NCBI GenBank assembly: GCA_964390465.1
Contig: CAYMIJ010000001.1
Location: forward strand, 248,001-312,000
DNA from: JADZAI01 sp964390465
Lineage (GTDB): Bacteria; Pseudomonadota; Alphaproteobacteria; Micropepsales; Micropepsaceae
DNA: 64,000 nucleotides
Direction: 5' to 3'
The notes under the pieces were generated by a model, which was not told the DNA's origin, searched no databases, and worked only from the letters and a program-made list of their open reading frames with translations. The translations under genes were made by a program, and so were the position numbers. The first letter of the stretch is position 1. The number at the start of each line of letters is the position of its first letter. Positions 56,964 to 64,000 of this stretch are shown here, piece after piece.

Positions 56964-57431
56964 ATGAGCCACCCCATCGAAGCAATGAGCCGCAGGCGCC
57001 GCATCATCATGATGGCATTTGGCGCATTGTTCATAGCTTTCCAGGTGACAATCTTTACCCGGCTGGACGACGCCTTCACCACCTGGCGGCCCATTCATTT
57101 CATGATCGCCGTCGGTTTCGTCATGTGGGCCATCGGGCTCCTCTACCCTTTATCGACCGGCACATTTCTGTTGCGGCGTGGGGATGCCGATCTGTTGCGG
57201 CGTGGGGATGCCGAAACCCGTGCGGCTCTGAACGATGAACTGACAAGGTCCAATCGTGCGGCGGCCTATCGCGGCGCCTTCTGGGTCATGCTTGGAATGA
57301 CAGGCATGATTTTCATTCTGCAAGGTTTTACGGACATCAGACTGCCAGAAGCGCTTCGCATTCTTTTTGCCACCGGCCTCGGAACAGCGGCCATGGTGTT
57401 CGCAGGGCTGGAGCGCGCGCAAGGTGCCTGA
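56964..57431 (+). CDS. Four-helix membrane protein, paired with an XRE regulator
   Basis: A 155-residue protein of unknown function with four predicted membrane helices (about 14-34, 44-66, 98-120, 128-148) and a basic N-terminus (MSRRRR). The loop between helices 2 and 3 contains an exact 8-residue duplication, LLRRGDAD/LLRRGDAE, caused by a 24-bp tandem duplication. The start is the ATG at 56964, with GGAG only 3 nt away, or the ATG at 56985. The end overlaps the regulator start by 8 bp, so the two are co-translated. Membrane-protein/XRE pairs of this type are common, but the role of the membrane partner is not established. Confidence 0.8.
   Translation: MSHPIEAMSRRRRIIMMAFGALFIAFQVTIFTRLDDAFTTWRPIHFMIAVGFVMWAIGLLYPLSTGTFLLRRGDADLLRRGDAETRAALNDELTRSNRAAAYRGAFWVMLGMTGMIFILQGFTDIRLPEALRILFATGLGTAAMVFAGLERAQGA
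57167..57214 (+). repeat. Perfect 24-bp tandem duplication inside a coding region
   Basis: Bases 57167-57190 and 57191-57214 are identical over all 24 positions. The duplication is in frame and adds eight residues to the cytoplasmic loop of the membrane protein. Perfect identity suggests that it is recent or prone to slippage. Confidence 0.95.
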
Positions 57432-57630
57432 TGGTGAATTGCGCTCACGCCTGCGCGAACGCCGGACAGAAGCCGGTCTCACGCAGGCCGAACTCGCTGA
57501 GCGCATTGGCGTATCACGCAAGACCATAAACACGGTGGAGAACGGCGTCTTCGTGCCATCCACCACGCTGGCGCTAAAGCTGGCGCGGGCCTTGAAAACA
57601 AGCGTCGAAGATCTTTTCTATCTGGACTGA
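57424..57630 (+). CDS. Small XRE-family HTH regulator (YozG-like)
   Basis: A 68-residue DNA-binding protein that is almost entirely one Cro/C1-type HTH: RSRLRERRTEAGLTQAELAE, RIGVSRKTINTVENGVFVPS, TTLALKLARALKTSVEDLFY. It has no ligand domain. The GTG at 57424 (GGAG 10 nt upstream) overlaps the 3' end of the membrane-protein gene, indicating coupled translation. The double palindrome upstream of the pair is the likely binding site, giving negative autoregulation. Confidence 0.88.
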   Translation: MPDGELRSRLRERRTEAGLTQAELAERIGVSRKTINTVENGVFVPSTTLALKLARALKTSVEDLFYLD

Positions 57631-57708
57631 CATATCAGTGCCGCATTTTGCGATTTAATGGCGCGCCCTTGGCGCCAAGAGAGCGGCGCTGAGTCTTGCG
57701 AGGATGAA

Positions 57709-58758
57709 TTGAGCACACCCCTACAGTCTGCAGTCAAAAATGCCGTCATCGCGGCCGCCCTCGCCACTTCAGTGCCAGGCTGCGCGCCGGTGACCATGGA
57801 GGCCGGACCCGACATCACCGCACCCCGCCTGATGCCAGCAGGTGAAATGGATGGGCGTTTCACAGCCCGCGATGGCGCACAGCTTGGCATGTCGAGCTGG
57901 GAGGCTGAGCATCCGCGCGCTGTCGTCGTCGCTTTTCACGGCATGAACGATTACGCCCGTTTCATTCGCGGGCCCGCCGCCTATTGGCGCGAGAAGGGCA
58001 TCTCGACCTACGCCATCGACCAGCGCGGCTTTGGCCGCTCGCCCAATACCGGCGTGTGGGCAGGCGATGAAACCATGATGCACGATTTCCGCGACTTCAC
58101 GGCGGCGGTACATGCGGCGCATCCGGGCGTGCCGCTTTATATTCTGGGCGAAAGCATGGGCGGCGCGGTGACCCTTGCCAGTCTTAGCCAGCCCGGCGTG
58201 CCACAGCCTAAAGGCGTCATTCTGGTCGCCCCGGCTGTGTGGGGCTGGTCGACCATGAATCCGTTTTACAAGGCCGCATTGTGGATTGCCGCACACCTCC
58301 TGCCCGGCAAGAAAATGACCGGCGGCGATCTGACCATCCAGCCGTCCGACAATAACGAGGCGCTCTATGATCTCGGCGCCGATCCGCTGGTCATCAAGCC
58401 CACGCGTACGGACGCCATTTACGGCCTGGTCGGGCTGATGGACCGCGCCATCAAGAATGCGCCCAATGTGCAAGCGCCGCTGCTGGTACTTTATGGCCAG
58501 CGCGACGAGATTGTGCCGCGCAAACCCGTCGAAAAACTGGTGGCGAGCCTGTCGTCATCTGCGCGCGTCGTCCTTTATCCCAAGGGGTACCATCTTCTGA
58601 TGCGCGACACCTCGCGCGAGATGGTGTGGAACGACGTGCTGGCATTCATTGACGGCAAGTCTGGCCCGGCACCGTCGGGTTATGAGTTCAAGCGCGAAGA
58701 TTTCATGCGTGGGAAGATCTGGCCGCAACCGGCGAAACTGGCTGAAGCCACGCACTGA
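57709..58758 (+). CDS. Alpha/beta hydrolase, lysophospholipase/monoacylglycerol-lipase type, lipoprotein-like
   Basis: A 349-residue serine hydrolase. The oxyanion region VVAFHGMNDYARFI, the nucleophile elbow GESMGG, the Asp in YGQRDEIVP and the His in PKGYHLLMRD form the triad of the Hydrolase_4 family. The best start is the TTG at 57709 (AGGA 4 nt upstream), which gives a lipoprotein-like signal, IAAALATSVPGCAP, with Cys25. The Pro at position -2 is unusual for a lipobox, so membrane anchoring is likely but not certain. An in-frame start at 57658 would bury the signal. It lies 78 bp after the XRE gene, same strand. Confidence 0.88.
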   Translation: MSTPLQSAVKNAVIAAALATSVPGCAPVTMEAGPDITAPRLMPAGEMDGRFTARDGAQLGMSSWEAEHPRAVVVAFHGMNDYARFIRGPAAYWREKGISTYAIDQRGFGRSPNTGVWAGDETMMHDFRDFTAAVHAAHPGVPLYILGESMGGAVTLASLSQPGVPQPKGVILVAPAVWGWSTMNPFYKAALWIAAHLLPGKKMTGGDLTIQPSDNNEALYDLGADPLVIKPTRTDAIYGLVGLMDRAIKNAPNVQAPLLVLYGQRDEIVPRKPVEKLVASLSSSARVVLYPKGYHLLMRDTSREMVWNDVLAFIDGKSGPAPSGYEFKREDFMRGKIWPQPAKLAEATH

Positions 58759-58763
58759 AAGCG

Positions 58764-59426
58764 TCAGACACCGGCCAGCACGACACCGCTGAAAATAGCG
58801 GCGTAGTGGCATATCGCTGCCGCCACAACGAAGCCATGCCAGATCGCATTCTGGAACTTCAGCGTTTCCCACACATGGAAGATGACGCCAACGCTGTAAA
58901 GCACCCCGCCAGCCGCCAGTAGAACAGCCGCAGCCATTGGCAGAGCAGCGATCTGTCCAGCGAGGATGGCCGCCCCGCCCCATCCGAGCGCGAGGTAAAG
59001 CCACAACATCACACGCTCATAACGGCGCGGCAGGAACAGCTTGATGCACGCCGCTGTCAGCGCCACCGACCACAGCGCCACCAGCGCCACGATGCGCCAG
59101 CCGGGTGCGCCCTGCAGGGCAAACGGTGTGCAGCTTCCGGCAATCATGATGAAAATGGCGGCGTGGTCAAAGCGCCGCAGCCATGAATGGTGATGACCCG
59201 GCCTGATCGTGTTGTAGAGCATCGAACACGACAGCATCAGCAACAGACCCAGAATGTAGATCGAGGATGTGACGATGGGCGTCGTGCGTCCGATCAGGCT
59301 GGCGACGATAATGAGGACCGCCCCGCCTATGACGCCGAAACTGATTCCGGCGGCATGAACGACAATATCCGCCAGATGCTCAGCCCGGCTGATGGCGCGC
59401 GGTAACATGGGTGGAGATTGGCTCAT
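58764..59426 (-). CDS. Hemolysin III family (TrhA/PAQR-like) membrane protein
   Basis: A 220-residue protein with seven predicted helices and the hemolysin III His/Asp signatures: HLADIVVHAAGISFGVIGGA near the start, SMLYNTIRPGHHHSWLRRFD with DHAAIFIMIAGSCTPF, and VWETLKFQNAIWHGFVVAAA near the end. The conserved residues are those proposed to bind zinc in the CREST superfamily. In E. coli TrhA affects membrane energetics; no role can be fixed here. The start is the ATG at 59426. It is convergent with the hydrolase gene and divergent from the GNAT gene, with an 82-bp gap. Confidence 0.9.
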   Translation of the reverse strand: MSQSPPMLPRAISRAEHLADIVVHAAGISFGVIGGAVLIIVASLIGRTTPIVTSSIYILGLLLMLSCSMLYNTIRPGHHHSWLRRFDHAAIFIMIAGSCTPFALQGAPGWRIVALVALWSVALTAACIKLFLPRRYERVMLWLYLALGWGGAAILAGQIAALPMAAAVLLAAGGVLYSVGVIFHVWETLKFQNAIWHGFVVAAAICHYAAIFSGVVLAGV

Positions 59427-59508
59427 GGCATACGGCGGCACAAGTGAAGGTGCTGTCACATTCTCATACCGGCTGGTAAACAAGCGCCTGCACCGCCAAG
59501 GCCTTCAT

Positions 59509-60099
59509 ATGACAGCCATATTTGACGCACCCGATATTCTTGAAAACGCGTTCGTGCGGTTAGAGCCACTCGCCGAGCGCCACCGAGAACCACTGCGCGC
59601 TGTCGGCAATGACCCCGATCTGTGGCGTTTTCATTTTCTGAACCAACACAACGCCACGTTTGATCACTACTTTGACAGCGCCCTGAAGGAGCGCGCGGCG
59701 GGCCGCGAATGTGCCTTCGCAATCATCGACAAGGCCAGCGGTGCTGTGGCTGGGTCCAGCGCCTATCTCGCCATCGTGCCGCACTTCAAACGGCTGGAGA
59801 TCGGCTCGACCTGGTATGCCAAACCTTTTCAGGGCGGCGCGGTGAACCCTGCCGCCAAGCGCCTGTTGATTGGGTATGCGCTGGACGATTTGAAATGGAA
59901 CCGCGTCGAGTTCAAGCTCGATGCCCGCAATGCGCGTTCATGGGCAGCGATGAAAAAACTCGGCGCGGTCGAAGAAGGCATCCATCGCGCTCACATGATT
60001 CTGCCGGATGGCCACATCCGTGACAGCGTATGGTTCAGCATAATCCAGAAAGAATGGCCGCGCGTGAGGGATGGCCTCGACGCGCGGCTTTCATCGTGA
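59509..60099 (+). CDS. GNAT-family N-acetyltransferase (RimJ/RimL-like)
   Basis: A 196-residue acetyltransferase with the Acetyltransf_3 pattern. The N-terminus is LENAFVRLEPLAERHREPLR, then AFAIIDKASGAVAGSSAYLA, IGSTWYAKPFQGGAVNPAAK with the acetyl-CoA pyrophosphate-binding region, and NRVEFKLDARNARSWAAMKK, followed by GAVEEGIHRAHM and WFSIIQKEW. It resembles uncharacterised RimL-like enzymes; substrate (protein N-terminus, antibiotic or small amine) unknown. The ATG at 59509 is preferred over longer in-frame starts that overlap the divergent hemolysin III gene. Confidence 0.88.
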   Translation: MTAIFDAPDILENAFVRLEPLAERHREPLRAVGNDPDLWRFHFLNQHNATFDHYFDSALKERAAGRECAFAIIDKASGAVAGSSAYLAIVPHFKRLEIGSTWYAKPFQGGAVNPAAKRLLIGYALDDLKWNRVEFKLDARNARSWAAMKKLGAVEEGIHRAHMILPDGHIRDSVWFSIIQKEWPRVRDGLDARLSS

Positions 60100-60118
60100 A
60101 GCCGGGTGTTGGGAGAAA

Positions 60119-60196
60119 TTACAACCAGCCTGCAAGATTGGCGATGATGATGAGGGGGATTGGAAGACCAATGGCCCACAGCGCAGCGCTTTTCAT
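60119..60196 (-). CDS. 25-residue hydrophobic small protein
   Basis: A small ORF on the minus strand, ATG at 60196 to TAA at 60119. It encodes a single hydrophobic helix with a basic start: MKSAALWAIGLPIPLIII, then ANLAGWL. It is preceded by a strong Shine-Dalgarno (GGAGAG, about 5 nt from the ATG), which makes translation likely despite its size. The composition is that of a one-pass membrane microprotein. It lies in the 186-bp gap between the GNAT gene and the DUF4389 gene, on the DUF4389 strand. Function unknown. Confidence 0.68.
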   Translation of the reverse strand: MKSAALWAIGLPIPLIIIANLAGWL

Positions 60197-60285
60197 GATG
60201 CTCTCCGTTCAGTACCTGTAAGGAGAACGGATGTGGCGCGTTAAAGTTCCATGCGCCGCATGGTCGAGGCCAGAGAGTTTGCCGA

Positions 60286-60591
60286 CTAAAGCGGTTTGTC
60301 GTCTGACGGGAAGCGCGAGAACGGAAACGGTGCTTCGACGCGGGCAAAGGTCATGTAGGCGACGGCCTGCCCCATGAAGCGCCCGAGACGCGCACCGAAA
60401 CGGCGCAGATCATCGCTGGCGTCCTCGTCAAAGATGCGGATCGCGAATTGCGCGATGGCAATGAACAGCGCGGCCCAGAAGCCCAGCCACAGCAGCGCCA
60501 GAAACAGCACGCTGAAGACCAGCCGTTTCAACGGATAGTCCGAAAGGCGCGGACGGTCTGAATCTGTCGAGAAGGTTTCATCGCGGGTCAT
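60286..60591 (-). CDS. DUF4389 family membrane protein
   Basis: A 101-residue protein with an acidic N-terminus, one or two closely spaced hydrophobic segments (KRLVFSVLFLALLWLGFWAA then LFIAIAQFAIRIF), and the family's amphipathic C-terminal half (DLRRFGARLGRFMGQAVAYM). The function of DUF4389 is unknown. It is monocistronic or followed by the 25-residue ORF 89 bp downstream. It lies 63 bp from the tRNA-Val gene. Confidence 0.85.
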   Translation of the reverse strand: MTRDETFSTDSDRPRLSDYPLKRLVFSVLFLALLWLGFWAALFIAIAQFAIRIFDEDASDDLRRFGARLGRFMGQAVAYMTFARVEAPFPFSRFPSDDKPL

Positions 60592-60654
60592 GCGTGGAAG
60601 ATGGGGGTAAGAGCCATCGTCATCAAGTGACGGATCCCACAGAACGGCTGGAAA

Positions 60655-60729
60655 TGGTGGGCGATGCTGGGATTGAACCAGCGACCCCTCCCGTGTGAAG
60701 GGAGTGCTCTCCCGCTGAGCTAATCGCCC
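60655..60729 (-). tRNA. tRNA-Val (CAC)
   Basis: A complete cloverleaf on the minus strand: acceptor GGGCGAT/ATCGCCC, D-arm GCTC with AGCGGGA loop, anticodon arm CTCCC-TTCACAC-GGGAG (anticodon CAC), T-arm CGCTGG-TTCAATC-CCAGC and an encoded CCA (75 nt). Confidence 0.95.
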
Positions 60730-60773
60730 AGCCGTTGTGAGGGGCGCGACTTAGGCCGAGGCACCGCCCCAAG

Positions 60774-61451
60774 TCAAGGCAGGCTGGCGGCTATCCCGGC
60801 GAGGGCGGCTTGCATCTCGTCATAGTGACCGATCAGTTCATCAGCCCCGAAGGTTGCCGGGTCCAACGCCGTATAGCCGCCACTGAAGATGACTAGCTTC
60901 ACCCCGGCCCGCTTCGCGGTTTCAGCGTCCACCTCACTGTCACCGATCATGACAGCACGACGCACATCCCCGCCGCTGCGCGCGATGGTCTCCAGCAGGT
61001 GCTGTGGGTCAGGCTTGCGAACGGGCAGTGTGTCGGCCCCCAGAATGGCACGAAAATAGTTCGACATATCCAGCGCATCAAGCAGGGACCGGGCAAGGCC
61101 TTCCGGCTTGTTGGTACAGACGCCCATCACCGTGCCCGCCTTGCGATGCGCCTCAAGCAGCGCCAGCACGCCCGGATATGGCCGCGAGCCATCCGCGATA
61201 TGAGCGCCATAATAGGTGATGAACTGCTGCATCATGCCGGGCAGCGCATCGTCATCGACCGGGGTGCCCGTTGCCGCGAAGCCACGCTCGATCAGCTTGC
61301 GGGCGCCGTGGCCAACCATGTGCCGCACCTCGTCCGGCGGCACGGGCCTGCGTCCATTTTCCGTCAGAACATGGTTCATCGCCGCGGTGAGATCAGGCGC
61401 GGTGTCAACCAGAGTGCCATCGAGATCGAAGATGAGGGTGAGTTTGGGCAT
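60774..61451 (-). CDS. gph: Phosphoglycolate phosphatase (HAD family)
   Basis: A 225-residue HAD hydrolase that dephosphorylates 2-phosphoglycolate formed by DNA repair or oxygenase side reactions. HAD motif I is DLDGTLVDT (9-17), motif II is in GVCTNKPEG, motif III Lys is in VRKPDPQHL, and motif IV is MIGDSEVD. The helical cap contains GHGARKLIERGFA. Its start is 45 bp from the divergent rpiA start. Other HAD substrates cannot be excluded by sequence alone, but motif spacing fits Gph. Confidence 0.9.
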   Translation of the reverse strand: MPKLTLIFDLDGTLVDTAPDLTAAMNHVLTENGRRPVPPDEVRHMVGHGARKLIERGFAATGTPVDDDALPGMMQQFITYYGAHIADGSRPYPGVLALLEAHRKAGTVMGVCTNKPEGLARSLLDALDMSNYFRAILGADTLPVRKPDPQHLLETIARSGGDVRRAVMIGDSEVDAETAKRAGVKLVIFSGGYTALDPATFGADELIGHYDEMQAALAGIAASLP

Positions 61452-61496
61452 GCAATCGCCATAGCTGTTTCGAGAATCGCATGCCAGAGTGTGGGC

Positions 61497-62213
61497 ATGA
61501 CCTACATGACCGCCGATGACCGTAAACGCGCCGCAGCCCTGAAGGCGCTGGACTATATTCAGGATGGGCAGATCGTTGGATTGGGCACCGGATCAACAGC
61601 CGCGCATTTCGTGAAGGCTTTGGGCGAGCGTGTGAAGGCCGGTCTTAGGATCACCGGCGTCGCCACCAGCACCGCCGCCGAGGCCCTGGCGCGCGCGGCT
61701 GGCATTACGCTTACCACGCTGGACGAGGTGGCGCAGGTGGATATCACCATTGATGGCGCCGATGAGGCCGACCGCGCCTTTCGCCTCATCAAGGGCGGCG
61801 GGGCGGCGCATCTGCGCGAAAAGATGGTCGCTGCGGCCTCGCGCCGGATGATCGCCATCATGGATGACACCAAACTGGTGGACCAGCTTGGTCGGTTTCC
61901 GTTGCCGGTGGAAGTCACGCAGTTTGCGCATCGCACCACCATGCGCCGGATAGCTGATGCGGCGGCCACGCATGGCTGCGGTGGCAATTTCACCCGCCTG
62001 CGTGGCGGCGAGGCACATCCTGTCATCACCGACAATGGCAACTTCATCTACGATCTTGATTGCCAGACCATTCCCAATCCCGAAGCTCTGGCCGAGGCGT
62101 TGTCGGCAATCCCCGGGGTGGTGGAACACGGCCTGTTCATCGGTCTTTGTACGGGCCTGATTATCGGCCGGGCCGACGGCGCAGAGGTGATCGACCCGCC
62201 CGCTCACGGTTGA
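61497..62213 (+). CDS. rpiA: Ribose-5-phosphate isomerase A
   Basis: Interconverts ribose-5-phosphate and ribulose-5-phosphate in the pentose phosphate pathway. It is 238 residues: phosphate-loop IVGLGTGSTAAHFVKALGER, VATSTAAEALA, the catalytic ITIDGADEAD and IKGGGAAHLREKMVA, and ITDNGNFIYDLDC. The ATG at 61497 (MTYMTADDRK) is chosen; an open frame continuing upstream is only antisense to gph. Followed by gor after 3 bp, so both are in one operon that links the pentose pathway to NADPH-dependent glutathione reduction. Confidence 0.96.
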   Translation: MTYMTADDRKRAAALKALDYIQDGQIVGLGTGSTAAHFVKALGERVKAGLRITGVATSTAAEALARAAGITLTTLDEVAQVDITIDGADEADRAFRLIKGGGAAHLREKMVAAASRRMIAIMDDTKLVDQLGRFPLPVEVTQFAHRTTMRRIADAAATHGCGGNFTRLRGGEAHPVITDNGNFIYDLDCQTIPNPEALAEALSAIPGVVEHGLFIGLCTGLIIGRADGAEVIDPPAHG

Positions 62214-62216
62214 GCC

Positions 62217-63575
62217 ATGACCACCTACGATTACGACCTGTTCACCATCGGCGCAGGGTCTGGCGGCGTGCGGGCGACCCGCATTGCCGCAGGCTTTGGC
62301 GCGAAGGCCGCCATCGCCGAGGAATATCGGGCGGGCGGCACCTGTGTCATTCGCGGCTGCGTGCCCAAGAAGCTGATGGTCTATGCCAGCCGCTATGGCT
62401 TCGATGCGGAAGACGCCAAAGGTTTCGGCTGGCATTTTGGCGAAGCCACCCATGACTGGGTCGCGATGATCGCCGCAAAGGACCAGGAAATCGCGCGGCT
62501 TGAAGGTCTTTACCGCAAGGGGCTTGAGGGCGCAGGCGCCACGATCTTCGACGAGCGCGCCGAATTGGTGGGGCCCCACGACATCCGGTTGATGCGGTCG
62601 GGCCGCACGGTGACGGCAAAGCACATTCTCATCGCCAGCGGCGCAAGTCCGCACGTGCCGGACCTGCCGGGCATTGAACTGGCGATCAGCTCCAACGAGA
62701 TCTTTCATCTGCAGGCGCGCCCTGCCCGCATCGTCATAGTTGGCGCCGGATATATTGCGCTGGAGTTTGCGACCATCCTTCAAGGGCTTGGGTCAGAGGT
62801 GACCGTGATCCATCACGGGCCAGAAATCCTGCGTGGGTTCGATAAGGAATGTGCCACGCACCTACACGGCCAGATGGAAAAGCGCGGCGTGCGCTTCATC
62901 ATGAACACCAGCGTGCTGCGGATTGAGGCAGCAGGTAACCAGCGCAACGTGCAGCTTTCTGATGGCCAGCGCATCATCTGCGATCAGATCATGTTCGCTA
63001 CAGGCCGCTGGCCCAACACAAGGGCACTCGGCCTTGAGACGGCTGGCGTTCGCACCAACCTGAAAGGCGCTGTGGAAGTAGATGCCCACAGCCGCACCAG
63101 CGCGCCGCACATCTATGCGGTGGGCGATGTGACAGACCGCATGAACCTTACGCCCGTCGCCATTCGAGAAGGCAACGCTTTCGCCGAAACCGTGTTCAAC
63201 AACAACCCGACAAGCGTGGATCTGGCCGACATTCCGACCGCGATTTTCACCACACCGGAATTTGCCAGTGTTGGCTTCACTGAAGAAGAAGCCCGCAAGG
63301 GTTTCAGCGATGTTCACATCTATAAGGCGCAGTTCCGCCCGATGCGCGCGACGCTCTCAGGTCGTGACGAGCAGGTGCTGATGAAGCTGATCGTGGGTGG
63401 CGAGAGTCACCGCATCCTCGGCCTGCATATGGTCGGCGCAGATGCCGGGGAAATCGCCCAGATGGCAGCCATTGCCATCAGGATGAAGGCGACCAAAGCG
63501 GATTTCGACGCAACGGTTGCCCTGCATCCTTCGGCAGCGGAAGAATTCGTGCTGATGCGCAGCCGCACCGCCTGA
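62217..63575 (+). CDS. gor: Glutathione-disulfide reductase
   Basis: FAD/NADPH enzyme keeping glutathione reduced. It is 452 residues: FAD motif TIGAGSGGVRATRIAAGFGA, redox-active disulfide Cys43/Cys48 in GGTCVIRGCVPKK, NADPH motif IVGAGYIALEFA, second FAD motif IYAVGDVTDRMNLTPVAIRE, and the C-terminal catalytic His-Glu in ALHPSAAEEF. The CVIRGC form of the redox box is typical of alphaproteobacterial and plant-type glutathione reductases. It complements the glutathione peroxidase at 12292-12798, although they are far apart. Confidence 0.96.
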   Translation: MTTYDYDLFTIGAGSGGVRATRIAAGFGAKAAIAEEYRAGGTCVIRGCVPKKLMVYASRYGFDAEDAKGFGWHFGEATHDWVAMIAAKDQEIARLEGLYRKGLEGAGATIFDERAELVGPHDIRLMRSGRTVTAKHILIASGASPHVPDLPGIELAISSNEIFHLQARPARIVIVGAGYIALEFATILQGLGSEVTVIHHGPEILRGFDKECATHLHGQMEKRGVRFIMNTSVLRIEAAGNQRNVQLSDGQRIICDQIMFATGRWPNTRALGLETAGVRTNLKGAVEVDAHSRTSAPHIYAVGDVTDRMNLTPVAIREGNAFAETVFNNNPTSVDLADIPTAIFTTPEFASVGFTEEEARKGFSDVHIYKAQFRPMRATLSGRDEQVLMKLIVGGESHRILGLHMVGADAGEIAQMAAIAIRMKATKADFDATVALHPSAAEEFVLMRSRTA

Positions 63576-63591
63576 CGGCGCAGCGGACGGC

Positions 63592-64000
63592 TTACTTGCC
63601 CTTGGCGGCGAGTAATTCCTTCAGCTTGGCATCGACCTGATCATATCCCATCGGCACCTTGAACTCGAAAAGCTGGCCATCCAGCCAGATCATCGGTGTG
63701 CCGCTTAGCTTCAGAACGTCCTGCGCTTCCTGCTGGATTTCGGTCATGCGCTTGTATTTGGCTTCATCCTTCATACAGGCTTCTGCCTGTTCACGCGAAA
63801 TGCCGGTGCGCCGGGCCAGCGTGATGACGGCCTCTTTAACGTCAGGCACCTGGTTCGTGTGCCACTTATCCTGATTTTCGAACAGGATATCCATGAAGGG
63901 ATAGAATTGCTCTTTCGGCAGACAACGGGCGATCAGCGAAGCCGCCGCCGAAATCCCATCAAGCGGGAAGTCGCGCAGGACGTAATAGACTTTGCCAGTG
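63592..64000 (-). CDS. DsbA-family thiol-disulfide oxidoreductase (C-terminal part, runs off right edge)
   Basis: The frame is open from the stop at 63592 to the window edge, giving at least 135 residues. Visible are the strand/helix pair YYVLRDFPLDGISAAASLIA, the helical insertion (FENQDKWHTNQVPDVKEAVI, RRTGISREQAEACMKDEAKY), and the cis-Pro region LSGTPMIWLDGQLFEFKVPM, which together identify the DsbA/thioredoxin_4 fold. The CxxC active site would lie beyond the edge. An internal ATG at 63894 is not the true start because fold elements continue upstream. It is convergent with gor. Confidence 0.88.
   Translation of the reverse strand, partial: TGKVYYVLRDFPLDGISAAASLIARCLPKEQFYPFMDILFENQDKWHTNQVPDVKEAVITLARRTGISREQAEACMKDEAKYKRMTEIQQEAQDVLKLSGTPMIWLDGQLFEFKVPMGYDQVDAKLKELLAAKGK

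Noticed and set aside
60999..61496. Long N-terminal extension of RpiA
   Set aside because: It is antisense to gph and has no relation to the isomerase fold; MTYMTADDRK is the normal start.

Overview
The window is about 62% GC chromosomal DNA from an alphaproteobacterium. The evidence for this is the dusB-ntrB-ntrC-ntrY-ntrX-dat-hfq-hflX block, the fused ispDF followed by pgpA and cinA and facing coq10-lipA, the ArsR-methyltransferase/metF/metH operon, the Der/SPOR/nagZ/scpA/scpB run, and several TonB-dependent receptors. The order or genus cannot be fixed from the sequence. There is no CRISPR array, transposase, integrase, prophage or rRNA operon. Gene density is very high. No gene-free stretch exceeds about 300 bases except 41912-42227, which holds a tRNA-Gln.

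Layout. 1-3310 (minus): a methionine/folate operon with an ArsR-methyltransferase regulator, metF, and metH running off the left edge. 3462-11774: a Baeyer-Villiger-type monooxygenase, an aldo/keto reductase, EttA, a TonB-dependent receptor, a cupin, tRNA-Ile2(CAU) and a SIMPL protein. 11844-13451: a small lipoprotein and a glutathione peroxidase pair, divergent from a 2OG-Fe(II) oxygenase-like gene. 13476-23343 (minus): the nitrogen-regulation block dusB, ntrB, ntrC, ntrY, ntrX, D-amino-acid transaminase, hfq, hflX. 23425-25595 (plus): ispDF, pgpA, cinA-type pncC. 25653-26477: a small secreted Cys protein, then a strikingly AT-rich orphan gene with a PD-(D/E)XK nuclease-like signature, wedged against coq10. 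26466-29572: coq10-lipA, divergent from an Aas-type acyl-ACP synthetase. 29569-40386 (minus): dnaE, scpB, scpA, nagZ, a SPOR protein, der, bamB and a TPR membrane protein.

40594-48980: an outer-surface protein of unknown role, a ceramidase-like membrane protein, tRNA-Gln(CUG), a TonB receptor/DUF3574 lipoprotein/APC permease operon, and a DesK/DesR-like two-component system downstream of an ABC-2 exporter (ATPase at 48992-49885). 49989-54647 (minus): a peptide-use group of OPT transporter, M14 carboxypeptidase and APC permease. 54701-60591: a DbpA-like helicase, a DUF3297 protein, an autoregulated-looking membrane-protein/XRE pair behind a double palindrome, a lipoprotein-like lysophospholipase, hemolysin III, a GNAT acetyltransferase, a 25-residue hydrophobic small ORF and a DUF4389 protein. 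60655-64000: tRNA-Val(CAC), gph, rpiA, gor and a DsbA-family gene running off the right edge.

Most of the window is core metabolism and cell biology. The accessory or least explained items are the AT-rich nuclease-like gene, the palindrome-controlled membrane/XRE module, the 25-residue ORF and the small Cys-containing secreted protein. I saw no large undescribed multi-gene system. The nuclease-like orphan is the best candidate for undescribed biology.
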